A DNA stretch of 64,000 bases from Ailurus styani (GCA_002007465.1 LNAC01000001.1:5970121-6034120); one strand, 5' to 3'. Shown: positions 24,621 to 36,185, numbered from the stretch's first letter. Notes: generated from the sequence alone by a model not told the origin. Numbers and translations: made by a program.

Positions 24621-25359
24621 AAGTACAGAGCAGCGGAGGGCAGGGCTCTGATGAGTAAACATGAGGGAGGCAATAAAAACGTGAATGACTATAGTGGGTG
24701 TGGAAGGCAAGAAGGAAAGAGGCCTAAGTAGAATCGTAAGTATATCCTGGGAAGCAGTGAAAACAGAAATACGGAGACTAGGGTTTGCCTCCATTACCGA
24801 GGCCCTGGTTCATTATTCTGGCCATGCTCACATCTGTGTTCTAGTCCTAAGCGGAAAAATGTTCTCTCTCATCACACTGGGAGATTCTTTCATGCACGTT
24901 AGCTTCTGTCTTCTTCTGGGAGGAGATGTCTTCGAGAAGAGGTCCACATCGTTCATGTTCACCCTGTTCCAGTAAAGGAATCATGACGCTGTGGCTCGAG
25001 CCACATAAACTGAGCGGCTCCTGTCCTGACAACCTTGAGAAACTAGTCTTCTTCTTAACAGATTCCCCAACTCTTAATTACATGTCATTCCAGAACATTC
25101 GTCTCTTCTTTTTCAGTCGCAGCAGTGACATTGTATCAAAATACGGAACGGACATCACGTGGTGGCTGATAAGACCCCATGAAGGAGAAACAGCATCATC
25201 TGTGTAATATTACACTCCTTGTAAAAATATTTGACTTCAAACAGCGGGAGGCAAACAATCAGACAAATCAAACTTTGTATAAGACATCTGGCCTGGCCAC
25301 TTCGGAAAGATCAGTGTCACTGAAGAAAAAAAATATGGAGGCTATCTACATAAAAGGAG

Positions 25360-25800
25360 ACTGAAGGACTATGACAATTCAATGCCACGTGTAACCCTGA
25401 AGAGGGTCCCAAGCATTTAAAATGAAAGAAAAGACCATAAAGGATATCGTTAAGACAACTGGGAAAATATGGGTAGGGACTCTATATTAGGTAACATTAC
25501 TGTATCAGTGTTAACTGTTGGGGTGTAATTAGTAGTATGTGGTTACAGAAGAAAATGTCCTGGTTCTTAGAGGAGAAAGATGCTGAAGTATTTAGGATCA
25601 TGGTGTCGTGCTGTGTCACTTTCAAGGGGTTCAACAAATAAATGTGTTTGTGTACATTTGTGAGTATGTGGGCGGGGGAGAGAAAGACGGAAACCAAGTG
25701 TGGCAAAATGTGAACAACCACATCTATGTGAAGGGTGTGGAGGTGTTCATTGTATGACTTTGAATTACTCTACAGCCCTGAAAAAATTCAAAATAGAAAG
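25360..25800 (+). repeat. Old LINE 3' UTR-like segment
   Basis: ACATTACTGTATCAGTGTTA and a following polypurine/AT-rich end (AAAAAATTCAAAATAGAAAG) resemble L1M 3' UTRs. It is diverged. Confidence 0.35.
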
Positions 25801-25959
25801 TATATATATCTGTGTTTCTGTGTATACTTCTGTTCTACATACATATGTATGCAATATACAACAGAGAGCATCAACATAAGCTAAGACAAGTTGCATCTTT
25901 ATGTAACTGTAGTGCCCAAGGGGACTACGTCCAATCTTGAACAGAACTGTTATTCTTTT

Positions 25960-26155
25960 TCTCTTTTTTTCTTTTAAGTTTATTTATTTATTTGTCAGAG
26001 AGAGAGCGCACAAGCATAAGCAAGGGGGGCAGCAGGCAGAGGGAGAAGCAGGCTCCCTGCTGAGCAAGGAGCCTGATGTGAGACACACTCGCAGGGTCCT
26101 GGGATCATGAGCTGAGCTGAAGGCAGACTTAACCAACTGAGCCACCAGTCGCCCC
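25960..26155 (-). repeat. CAN SINE, reverse, full-length
   Basis: Perfect 17-bp duplication AGAACTGTTATTCTTTT at 25943-25959 and 26156-26172. The head has lost a C (GAGCCACCAGTCGCCCC). Confidence 0.95.
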
Positions 26156-26181
26156 AGAACTGTTATTCTTTTAAAAATCTA

Positions 26182-26364
26182 GGGGCGCCTGGGTGGTTCA
26201 GTCATTAAATGTCTGATTGGGTCATGATCCCAGGGTCCTGGGATGGAGCCCGGTATCAGGCTCCCTGCTTAGTGGGAGGCCTGGTTCTCCCTCTCCCACT
26301 CCTCCTGCTTGTGTTCCCTCTCTCTCTCTCTGTGTTAAATAAATAAATTAATTTAAAAAAAAAA
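26182..26364 (+). repeat. CAN SINE
   Basis: GGGGCGCCTGGGTGGTTCAG head with a deletion in the second segment. It lies 10 bp after the duplicated target of the preceding reverse SINE, so the two form a converging pair of opposite orientation. Confidence 0.92.
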
Positions 26365-26806
26365 GATCTGAAAGGCCCACCTCATAATTCACAACGGGAA
26401 CAAACTAACCCTAAACTGTCCTGTCATTCCAAGGAGCTGAGCCACGGAAGGCAGGCTCTAGATCACTTCATTTCTTATCCCGCCAGGACAGGTGATGGAC
26501 AGTATTTGGGACTGAATGACATATAGTTGGGAGCTAGTGCAGTATGTGGGCAGAGTAGAGGAAGCCAGTCAATAGGGAGAGAAAAGAGCATTGCCATCTG
26601 AGTAGTCTATCTGAGCAGATTCTAGAAGGCTCAAGTAACACCTCTAGCTAACTTGAGGATTATCCTGAACACATTCAAAAACAAATTAACAGAATATTAA
26701 AAGACAGTAGGCTATTTTCCCCTGAAGAAATTATTCCATTAGTTATCTTTGGTCTCATCTTATTTTTGACATATATAATTTATTTAACAATCAAAAGTGC
26801 ATTCTA

Positions 26807-27005
26807 GGGGCACCTGGATGCCTCAGTCATTAAGCATCTGCCTTCAGCTCAGGTCACGATCCCAGGGTCCTGGGATCGAACNGGGGCGGGGCGGGGGGGA
26901 ATCCCTGCTCAGCGGGAAGCCTGCTTCTCCCTCTCCCACTCCCCCTGCTTGTGTTCCTTCTCTCACTGTGTCTCTATCAAATAAATAAAATCTTTTTTTA
27001 AAAAG
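26807..27005 (+). repeat. CAN SINE with G-rich sequencing ambiguity
   Basis: Flanked by GTGCATTCTA at 26797-26806 and 27006-27015. A single N at 26882 and the G-rich word GGGGCGGGGCGGGGGGG replace the normal GAGTCCCGCATCGGG segment, probably a low-quality base call region. Confidence 0.93.
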
Positions 27006-27815
27006 GTGCATTCTAAGCAATGTACATAAAATAGTTATAAAAGTTTCTTTTAATCTTCAAGGAATTCATACAAAAATATCTACTGAAGTTTTAGATTATC
27101 TTTATTAACTAGGATTTATGCAACTTGATCAAAACTGTAAGACATGGATATCGTGCATAAAATATATTCATTTATTTACTTACTAACTACATATTGAATT
27201 GTTAAAACACAGGCAAATGCTGCTGGATTAATAAATTAAATTTTTATATATGTTTTCAGATGTTTAAAAAAAAACAGAATGCTATGAAAAAATTACTGAA
27301 AGCCCTTTTAGTTCTTTTGAATTAAGTGTCTTTAAGGGTCTTCCGGAGAAATGTTAGTTACCAATTTCTGCTTCCAGCAGGTCTCACACTAATATTCCAC
27401 AAAAACAACAACAAAAACAAAACAAAAGGGAACGATTGAGTAATATACCAAAAACCAGCTCTTGAAGGCATTGAGGTACAACAAACGTAGACAGGATGTG
27501 AGGGCTCAAGTTTCCAGGGGAAGAAAAGAGCACTGAAGTTGGCCGTACATCCCCCTACGTTGGTCCTTTGGCATTCCCTGATTCACCGCTGGGTCACGGA
27601 GGACAAACACAAGGCAGTATCATAGAGCTTTCAATTGTCACTGAGCTGGGAGACAACAGCAGTGGGTGGAAGCCCACCCAAACAACCAAGGCTTAAGAGG
27701 CCAAGATCCTAGAGAAAAGGGAGAAGAGACACTGAGCTCGATGAGACCTGCTTGAGAAACGTGCTAATCGCAGGTGAGCAGTGTCATGGTGCTAGGGATC
27801 AAAATGCAATACAAG

Positions 27816-28010
27816 GGACGCCTGGGTGGCTCAGTGGGTTAAGCCTCTGCCTTCGGCTCAGGTCACGATCTCAGGGTCCTGGGATCGAGTCCCACATCAG
27901 GCTCCTTACTCAGCAGGGAGCCTGCTTCTCCCTCTGCCTCTGCCTGCCACTCTGCCTGCTTGTACTCTCTCTCTCTCTCTGACAAATAAATAAATAAAAT
28001 CTTTTAAAAA
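27816..28010 (+). repeat. CAN SINE, full-length
   Basis: Flanks AAATGCAATACAAG (27802-27815) and AAATGAAATACAAG (28011-28024) differ by one base. Confidence 0.95.
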
Positions 28011-28043
28011 AAATGAAATACAAGTCCTGCTGAATGGGAGGGG

Positions 28044-28275
28044 CGGGGCACCTGGGTGGCCCAGTCAGTTAAGCATCAGATTCTTGATTTCGCCTGGGGT
28101 CATGATCTTGGGGTCGTGGGATCGAGCCCTGAGTTGGGCTCCACATTCAGCATGGCATCTGCTTGAGACTCTCCCTCTGCCCCTGCCTGCCCTGCTCTCC
28201 TCCCCTTGCCACTTACACTCTCTCAAAAAAAAAAGAAAGAAAGAAAGAAAGAAAGGAAGGAAGAAAGAAGAAAAA
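28044..28275 (+). repeat. CAN SINE with (GAAA)n tail
   Basis: Older variant (CAGATTCTTGATTTCGCC) whose tail has expanded to a GAAA/GGAA microsatellite at 28230-28275. Confidence 0.9.
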
Positions 28276-28379
28276 GGGAGGGACACTAGTAAAGGCCCCA
28301 AGTTTTCAGCTAAGATCCCTGAAATAGCTACATCCTAAGAATAAAAGCAAACTGAAAATAGACCACCCGCAGCTAAATT

Positions 28380-28880
28380 AAGGTGATTTGCTTGTAAATA
28401 AATGCCAACGAAAAGTAAATAAAATCCTCTGTGGCAATATTACGAGGCTCAGGCTTTGAAATAACTAATAGTCTGTCTCTTGATCTGGGTGCTAGTTATG
28501 GGTGTGTTACTTTGAGATAATTGATCAACCTGTATATTTAATACCGTATACTTTCGTGGGCATATGTCATACTTTAATACAACTTTACAAAAAAAAACTT
28601 GTGGAATACAGTTAAATCTGAGCTTAGAAGGAAATTCATAGTCTTAAATGCACATATTTGAAAAAATAGGCTGAAAAACAGTGACATGGGGCTCTGTCCC
28701 CGGACCCTGGGATCAAGACCTGAGCCGAAGGCAGATGTTCAATCGACAGCCACCCAGGTACCCCTCTCAAAGACTTTTTAAAAAAAGAACAGAAAACTTA
28801 AAAGATGGAAACAATGAAGATAAAAGCAGAAATCAATGAAATAGAAAATAAATGCTTAATGGAGAAAACACAAAAATCCA
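28380..28880 (+). repeat. Sense L1 fragments
   Basis: CTTGATCTGGGTGCTAGTTA and TCATACTTTAATACAACTTT mark an old L1 3' end up to 28590. A second L1 (ORF2, AATCAATGAAATAGAAAATA) follows with a SINE fragment inside. Confidence 0.55.
28683..28762 (-). repeat. CAN SINE fragment
   Basis: Only the tRNA-derived half remains (GACCTGAGCCGAAGGCAGAT to CAGCCACCCAGGTACCCC). Confidence 0.85.
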
Positions 28881-28899
28881 AAACCTGGACACCATTGAC

Positions 28900-29400
28900 A
28901 AGTGCCATAGTGTCTAGCCTGCAACAATTCTCACCTCCTGCTATTCACGGCCTTGTCACAGCCCTCTCTCAGGCTCGCTCACTGTGAATAGGACTGGCCT
29001 GAGTTATTAAGGCAAATGACAGAGTGTGACATCCCAGGCCAGATTATAAAAGACACTGCAGCTTCCACCTTCCTTTCTCTGAGACCATTCCCTCTGGGTA
29101 AAACCTACTACCAAATTGTAAGGACACTCAAACAAATCTACAGAGAAATCAACGTGCTAAGTTACTGAGGTCTTCTACGAACATCCAGTACCAACTTGAC
29201 ACCATTTTGGGTGTGCCATCTTGAAATCAGATCCTCTGGCCTCAGTCAAGCCTTTCGGTGACTGACGCCCTGGCCAACATGTTAACTACAACCCAACACA
29301 AAAGCACTCAGCTAAAGTATTCCTGAAATCTTGACCCACAGAAACTATATGAAGCAGCGTATTTGTTTTCTATTACTACATAACAGATGATCACAAATGA
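28900..29400 (+). repeat. MLT1-like LTR, sense
   Basis: TATAAAAGACACTGCAGCTT, GACCCACAGAAACTATATGA and TTTCTATTACTACATAACAG are the sense-strand landmarks of the same LTR type seen reversed at 24.1 kb. It is highly diverged. Confidence 0.55.
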
Positions 29401-30638
29401 ACATTTTTAAAACACATACTGTGTCACTCACAGTGGTTTTTCTAATTAAATGGCTTTTTCTAATTAAACCCTAATTGATACAAGTATTAATACAGAATCA
29501 GAGCCAAAGAACAGAACATTTAGGATGAGTTTTCTGAACTGGTACTGAGTTATCTGGAATTGTTTCTCCAATCTGATTGAAGACATTACTGACCCCCAGT
29601 GGTAAAGGGGCACTGCTAATCCTTTGCTTAGAGTGGCAAAAACTCACTTAAAATATAAACTAGATCCCTATCATCAAGTCCTATACAAGGCAAGGAATAA
29701 CCACCCATTGCTCTCTTAGAACTCTTTAGTAAAAGTGAAAGTATAATAGGGTTAGTTGGTTTCTTCCAGGTGCTCTAGAGAGCTTCAGAAAAGAAAACAA
29801 CGATGCACTTGTGGCTTCCCACCCCCATCACCAGCTTTATGGAGATAAACTGACACAGAACATCGTGTAGATTTAAGGTGTACAACATGATGATTTGATA
29901 CACTTACGTATTACAAAATGATTGCAATAGGTTGGTTACCACCTCTATCAGTTCACATAATTAACTTTTTTATGCATGTGGTAAGAACATTTAAGATCTA
30001 TTCTCTTAGTGACTTTCAAATATAGGATTGCTAACTGTAGTCACCGTGTACATTAGATCCCCAGAACTTACTCATCTTCTAACTCAAAATTTGCACTCCC
30101 TGACGTTTCCCCATTTCCCTCAACTCCCAGCCCCTGGCAGCCACGTGGCATTCCACTTACAGTTTCTTTACGTTCCACTTGTTTGGATTCCACATGTAAG
30201 AGAGATCATAACCACGCAGTGTTTGTCTTTCTCTCTTTGGCTCATTTCACTTAGCATAATGTCCTCAGGAGTACATCCATGTTGCTACAAAGGGAAGATT
30301 TCCTTCTTTCTTGTGCTGAATAATATTCCATTATCTATCTATATAGGTATATTACATATACATTTTATGTATAAGATATATATATACATATATATATTTC
30401 TATATATCTTGGCTATCGTGAATAATGCTGCAATTAGGGAGTGCAGATATCTTTTTCAAGATCCTGATTTCATGCAGGATTCCCCCTCTACATCCTTGCC
30501 AACGCTTGCTATCTCTTATCTTTTTGATAATAACCATTCTAACAGGTCTGACGTGTTAGCTCATTGTGGTTTTGATCTGCATTTCTCTGATGATCAGTGA
30601 TATTGAGCACCTTTTTTTGTACCTTTTGGCCACTCGTA

Positions 30639-31299
30639 CACAGGTTTTCCCAGCTATCTGGAAGTCGAACGTTCCTGTGAAAACTATCACAAGCTGAACT
30701 GGTGCGGAGAGGTAGCAGTTATCATTAATTTACATGGAAAACTTTTGTTTAGCATTCTCAGGTCCAACAAATAACTTCTCTTTGGCTTTTCTGGTACCTA
30801 AGGGTACACCTTGGTAACAGATACACAAAATAAATCAAGATGCGGCACAGATGCTCACACACTGCTCAGGGCTCTGGCGGCGGGACGTCGAGATGCTGAG
30901 TGTGGTTCCCGGGTAAGGCGCTTGGCGGCGCCACGCTCCCTCCTTAGCGTGCGCGCCGCCGCTGTAAGGGCTCGCTGAAAATCCACTGGCGAAAGCTTTT
31001 TTTTTTTAAGGTTTTATTTTATTTATTTGAGAGAGAGAGAGAGAGAGAGGACGCATGGGGAGGGGAGAGGGGCAAGCAGTTTCCCCGGAGAGGAACCTCC
31101 GGAGAAAGGACGGAGCCCCACATAGGGCTTGATTTCAAGACCCTGAGATCGTGACTTGAGCGGAAACCAAGAGTTAGAGGCTTAACTGATGAGGCACCCA
31201 GGAGCCCCAACTCTATTTTTGATTAGAAAAAACAGGCACTAATATAGGTCTGTCATAAAAAGCCAAGTGGGGTAATGTTAACTTTTGAAAAGCAAGGTC
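30639..31299. mobile_element. Tigger-like non-autonomous DNA transposon
   Basis: The block interrupts the L1 at a TA (30637-30638 and 31300-31301). Its left end reads CAGGTTTTCCCAGCTATCTG, and GTCGAACGTTCCTGTGAAAAC follows at 30663. It has a CpG-rich middle (30880-30965) and an AT-rich right part with GTCATAAAAAGCCAAGTGGG. I recognise this as a TcMar-Tigger-type element family but cannot give the exact name. No transposase frame is present. A reverse SINE is nested in it. Confidence 0.55.
30997..31208 (-). repeat. CAN SINE nested in the Tigger-like element
   Basis: T-run, a GA-repeat near 31030, and a head diverged to GATGAGGCACCCAGGAGCCCC. Insertion order is therefore L1, then DNA transposon, then SINE. 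Confidence 0.88.
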
Positions 31300-31579
31300 T
31301 ATCTGTCACTTCTTTGGGCAAATGTCTGTTCAGGTCCTCTGCCTATTTTTAATTAGATGATGATGATAATGATGACGATTGTTACTATTATTATCGCTAC
31401 TGAATAGTAGGAGTTCCTTATAGATTTTGGATCTTAACCCCTTATCAGATAGATGATTTGTAAATTTTTTCTCTCATCTGTAGGTTGTCTTTTTATTTTG
31501 TTTCTTTCATTGTACAGAAGCTTTGTAGTTTGATGGATCACTTGTTGATTTCGCGTATGTTACTTGTTACTCAAATCCA

Positions 31580-31655
31580 AGAAATCATGGCTAAGGAGAT
31601 TTTACCCTATGTTTTGGAGATTTTATGTCAAGGAGATTTTACCCTATGTTTTTCT
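31580..31655 (+). repeat. Tandem duplication, about 45-bp unit
   Basis: AAGGAGATTTTACCCTATGT occurs at about 31592 and again at about 31630, a local duplication within the antisense L1. Confidence 0.85.
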
Positions 31656-32643
31656 CCCAGGGGTTTTAAAATTTTATACCTTATGTTTAAACTCTTAATC
31701 CACTTCAAGTTAACTTTTAATGGGAGAGTTGAATGGATGAATATATATTGATTACAATGTGTTAGAATAGTAAACGTATTAATTAAATGGAGACAGTACC
31801 TAGGAGGGAGAAAGTAACTCTGATTTGGGTTGGAGGATGGTAAATAGACAGGCAAAGTTTCTGAGAAACAGTGATGTCCAAAAGTTTGTTTTCAAGGATA
31901 GACAGGTGGTGAGTGCATTCTGGACCGAGTCACAGAGGCAGGAGAGTCTGACGACGAGAATACACTGCCAAGAAGATGAGGCCAGGGAAGGGTCCCTGAC
32001 AACCTGGAAGGAGGAAAGGCACAGCTGAAGGGACTGGCACCTGGGGTCTAAGAGAAAGGAATGCCTCCTCTCTTCCTTCCGCCTTGCAGGAGAAAAATGC
32101 CCCTCCAGGACGCAGGTTGGAGAATCCCACGGATAAGCATCTTTGGCTCTGGCTTGCCAGCCAGCCCTTTGAGCACAGAAATGCAAGAACATTTCTTGCA
32201 TTTTGAGTTGTTTACTTGTTAACGAGTTCACACCACCTTCTGCACTTACTGAGTCATTCAGGCCATTCTTGGATGCTGCTGGTGTTCACAAACCCCTCCT
32301 TCAAGCTGCTCGGCTAGCTCAGCTGCTGGGGGTGACTGGGCAGGTCCTCCGAGGAGGCATGTCATAACAGTGCTTCCTTTTCCCATCGAGAGGTAAAATC
32401 CAAGTTACTAGGAATTGACTTGGTCTAGGAGTAATGCTGAGGTGAATGTGAGCTTCTGGTGAGACACAGCTGCAACCGTCCAGGCGTTTCGCCCCTTTCT
32501 GGGGCTGGTGGAGCATCCGGACGTCAGGAGTGCAATGAATTTTAGTATTTTGATAGGGATTTGAAACTATCTATTTAAAAAATGTTGCTTTGAAATTGTT
32601 TTTTTTTTAAGTTTTGAACTTGGTTTATGTAAGCATTTTCTTT

Positions 32644-32841
32644 ATTTTAAAAGATTTTATTTATTTATTTGACACACAGAGATAGAGAGATCACAAGTAG
32701 GCAGAGAGGCAGACAGAGGGAGAGGAGGAAGCAGGCTCCCCGCTGAGCAGGGAGCCCAATGCGGGGCTCAATCCCAGGACCCTGAGATCATGACCTGAGC
32801 TGAAGGCAGAGGCTTTAACCCACTGAGCCACCCAGGCGCCC
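32644..32841 (-). repeat. CAN SINE, reverse, young type
   Basis: GATCACAAGTAGGCAGAGAG and AGGCTTTAACCCACTGAGCC mark the recent subfamily; head CCACCCAGGCGCCC. Confidence 0.95.
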
Positions 32842-33109
32842 TATAAGCAGTTATTTCTTAATGGTAATATTTCAATTATAACCTAATTGATAGAATTAAT
32901 ATTCTTTAGGGGTTAAGACTACTTGAGAAAAAGCTGTTAAACAGATCTTTTAAATCATTCCTGGGTTTACATAATTACTCTTAAATTCCTACCGGCCTAT
33001 CAGGTAACTAATGTGTGAGTATCCAATGGTAGTAAAAAGATTTTGTTGGAGCTATGATCAGGTGTGCCTTTGGTCTCAAAAATAAAATTACTTGCCTACT
33101 TCCTTATTT

Positions 33110-33137
33110 AAAAAAAAAAGATTTTATTTATTTATCC

Positions 33138-33171
<34 letters not shown>

Positions 33172-33312
33172 TCACAAGTAGGGAGAGGAGTGGAGGGAGA
33201 AGCAGGCTCCCTGTTGAGCAGGGAGCCTGATGCCAGACTTGATCCCAGGACCCTGAGATCATGACCTGAGCCAAAAGCAGATGCTTAACCAACTGAGCCA
33301 CCCAGGCACCCC
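33110..33312 (-). repeat. CAN SINE, reverse, with (GA)n
   Basis: Long GAGAGA run at 33140-33170; head GAGCCACCCAGGCACCCC. Flanks CTACTTCCTTATTT and CTCCTTAATTTT look like a decayed target duplication. Confidence 0.93.
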
Positions 33313-33559
33313 TCCTTAATTTTTTTTGGATAAAATGAGATTCTTAAAACATCTCATTTCAGGCTACTAAAAAGCAATGCCATGTTTGTAATCCAGCTAA
33401 CACGTGTAAGAACCTGAGTTAAATGAACTTGACCTGAAGCACCCTCCTCAAGAGGCACTTGAGATTTCACTGGTACGCAGACCTTCCTGTTGTAAAGTAA
33501 AATGGCTTTTGGTTTTAAGGACACCACATTCAAAGGAAATAACATGAGATGAGGCGGGG

Positions 33560-34520
33560 TCATCCATTCAGTAAATGCTTGTTCAGGGCTTACTTCCAGT
33601 CATCAGGCACTAGGACCAGAAGGGCAGATGGGGCCCTTTTCCACATCACTACCATCTGGTGGCAAAAATGTATTTTTTTAATTAACAAGACAAGTTTGAA
33701 TTGTGACCACTGCTAGGAAGAGAAAAATGCAAAGCTCCGAATAACTTGAAGAAGGGGGTACTACCTACTTCAGGCCCTAAGAGAAGGATTCAATGAGCAG
33801 GGGACCTTTAAGCTGAGACCGGAGGATATTGAGTCAGATCTGTCAGAATAGGAGGGAAAAAGCTGGTGTAAAGGCTCACTGTCCTTAAGGGAGCTTGATA
33901 TGTTTAAAGGACTAAAAGACCTATACACTTGGGGTGTCTGGGTGGCTCTATCAGTTAAGTGTCTGCCTTTAGCTCAGGTCATGATCTCAGGGTCCTCAGA
34001 CTGAGCTCGGCAGGGAGTCTGCCTGTCCCTCTCTCTCTGATCCTCCTCCCTGCTTGTGCTCAGTCTCAAGTAAATAAATAAATAAATAAAATCTAAAAAA
34101 AAATAGACCATACACTTGAAGCATAATTATCTAAGATCACACACCTGATAAGTTTGAAGAGGCAACTAGGTCATTATGAGAACTCTGAAGGGCCTTTGGC
34201 AGAGGAGTAACTTGATATAATATGTTATTTTGAAAAGGTCACTCTGGCTTCCAGGTGGAGCACAGATGAGGCAGGGGACAGGAACAGCAGAAATCAGTAG
34301 AGCCTCCAATCATGGCTTAAGCAAGATGGTGGCTTGGAGTCCCAGTGATGACAGTAGGAAGAGGAAGGTGCATATGTGGGGTGTATTTTGAAGGTGGAAT
34401 AAACAGGTGTGCTGGTGGGTGGGGTGGAGCAAGGAGTAGGGAGTGAAAGAGAGGAGGAAAGGATGACTCTTTGATTTCCAGCTGGAATAACCGGGGAGAT
34501 GGCGTAATCCTATCAAAGAT
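33560..34520 (+). repeat. Unnamed ancient repeat, copy A
   Basis: Carries the phrases GGGACCTTTAAGCTGAGACC, AGTAACTTGATATAATATG and GTCACTCTGGCTTCCAGGTG. They follow the same order as in the copies at 41.8 and 47.1 kb. A SINE interrupts it at 33.93 kb. I recognise it as a mammal-wide interspersed repeat with an L2-like head but cannot name the family. Confidence 0.5.
33932..34104 (+). repeat. CAN SINE inside ancient repeat copy A
   Basis: Shortened body (GGGGTGTCTGGGTGGCTCTA). Flanks AGACCTATACACTTG and AGACCATACACTTG differ by one deleted base. Confidence 0.93.
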
Positions 34521-35539
34521 GGGAAAACCAGTAGAAAAACAGGTTTGGAGAAAGGCTTCAGCCTTTAAGCAAATGCCTCAGTCTCTTAGTCATTGGAATA
34601 GCTTAGATCACCATTTGGCATTTTTTTCTAAGGGCAGGGGTGTAGCAGTCAACTGCTGCCTGGTCGAAACTAGACCTAGATTTTTTATAGAGAGAGTAGG
34701 CAGCAATAGGGTTCTAAGTGGGAGCTGGGGGCTTATCTTGATGTTGCATTTGATACACAGTTTTTACACCCAGATTGTGTGTTTGCTTCAGGTGATTTGG
34801 CTAGGGAAAGATCACGAGAGAGAGGGTAAAGTTCCCCAAAGCTACCTCTTGGCATCGTCATTCACTATTATGGAAAAGACAGTACTGTTGAACTTAAATG
34901 TTTTCTAAAAACAAAAACAAAAAAATTTTGATGTATATTTTCCATGTTATTTCATATGTGGATTATCTTTCCAATAGTGTAGTTAGTTTAGGAAGAAAAT
35001 AATTAAAGCCAAAACCACTCTGAACAGCCCAAGATTGTGAACTTACTTAATTTGCCCTTTCACTGGGGAATCATTTCTTGGCTCATTGATTTATTATTAT
35101 TCTGTAAAATAGTGGTAGCCCTGTCCTCCTCTGCCTATAGCCAGAGTATGATCCCACTGTGAGGTCTGAAGAGTTTATGTTTATGGGATTTTAATGACTC
35201 CATTAATAAAGGTCATTCCTAAAAGTAATAGAAACCTAAGTGTGTGGAAACAATGGATAAGACTGACTCTAGCGGTTCCTTGGTGTTTTCCTTGGGTATA
35301 TGTCTAATCCTTAAAGCAATGAAGAAGGATCCTTCCTTTCAATCAATTCACTGATGCTATGTTCAACTACAGTTGTAAAATGTTCTTTGAAACCCGTCAC
35401 AAACAAAAGGTAAACACCAGGCTTACAGTGTGTTAGATAACGTTGTTATCACAACGTATCATTAATATAATAATGATAATAGTAGTTGTAATACTTGTTA
35501 ACATCATATCTATAGTGCTCTTCAATATTTTTGAGAATG

Positions 35540-35650
35540 AAATAATGTGAGTTTCAGGTAAAGTCTGAATTTTGAAAGTTGGATTTGAATTTCAAAGTTA
35601 AAAGGGACCTTAAAAATCACAGTATCCTCTAAATATTTACTAACAGTGAA
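35540..35650 (+). repeat. Possible CR1/L3 or MIR fragment
   Basis: AAAAGGGACCTTAAAAATCA resembles the 'agggaccttagagatcat' phrase of old CR1/L3-type repeats. Confidence 0.3.
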
Positions 35651-35698
35651 TGATTTAGTAAACATTTATCCAAAATGGTGCTCATTAGACTGTGAACA

Positions 35699-35812
35699 CC
35701 TGGACACCTGGCTGGCTCAGCCGGTAGACCATACGACTCTTGATCTTGGGGTTGTGAGTTCAAGCCCCACATTAGATGTAGAGATTACTTAAAAATAAAA
35801 TCTTAAAAAAAT
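35699..35812 (+). repeat. CAN SINE, short old type
   Basis: ACACCTGGCTGGCTCAGCCG, then ACGACTCTTGATCTTGGGGT and GATGTAGAGATTACTTAAAA. Confidence 0.9.
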
Positions 35813-35928
35813 TTTTCCTAAGATAACTGGTGATTGTTTGGATCACCTGAAATGAAATTGATAAAAGCATTTAAGAATATGTGGAGAGGAATAACCGTAT
35901 AGTTGTCCCCCAGGCATAGATCAGTTAA

Positions 35929-36010
35929 CAAAAATTTTCCCAATTTTTTCCTTTTCCCAAAATTTCCCAAAATTTTCCAAAACTTTCCCCAAAATTTTCC
36001 TCAAAACCCA
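35929..36010 (+). repeat. Degenerate tandem array, 10-12-bp AAAATTTTCCC-like unit
   Basis: About seven imperfect copies of a unit alternating A-run, T-run and C-run. It is low complexity and does not belong to a SINE tail. Confidence 0.8.
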
Positions 36011-36053
36011 ACGCGATGGGATATAAACACATAATTCATACGTGTGTGACACA

Positions 36054-36185
36054 TTTTTTTTTTAGAGAGGGAGCAGGGAGGGGAGAAGCAGAGGGAGAGA
36101 AAATCTTAAGCAGATTCTATGCCTAGTGCGGAGCCCATCGTGGGGCTCGATCTCACAACCCTGAGATGATGACCTGAGCCGAAAT
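36054..36185 (-). repeat. CAN SINE, truncated at its head
   Basis: GGGGCTCGATCTCACAACCC, then GATGACCTGAGCCGAAATCA; the terminal head (GAGCCACCCAGG) is missing, so only tail and mid-part remain. Confidence 0.85.

Larger units (their letters stand above)
29835..31745 (-). repeat. Second antisense L1 3' part, split by a DNA transposon
   Basis: AAGGTGTACAACATGATGAT, TGGCTATCGTGAATAATGCT and TTTGATCTGCATTTCTCTGA (reverse L1 landmarks) run to 30638. L1 resumes at about 31300 with CTTCTTTGGGCAAATGTCTG. The 190-codon plus-strand frame at 30028-30600 is an antisense reading of this L1. A (TA)n patch sits near 30340-30400. Confidence 0.85.

Noticed and set aside
24178..24651. Overlapping 136- and 148-codon frames on opposite strands
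   Set aside because: Both fall within an MLT1-like LTR and the flanking GA-repeat.
30028..30600. 190-codon plus-strand frame
   Set aside because: It is the antisense reading of an L1 3' region, including a (TA)n patch translated as repeated Tyr-Ile.
31800..32231. 143-codon minus-strand frame
   Set aside because: Unrecognised, without splice or start context; neighbouring sequence resembles ancient repeat material.
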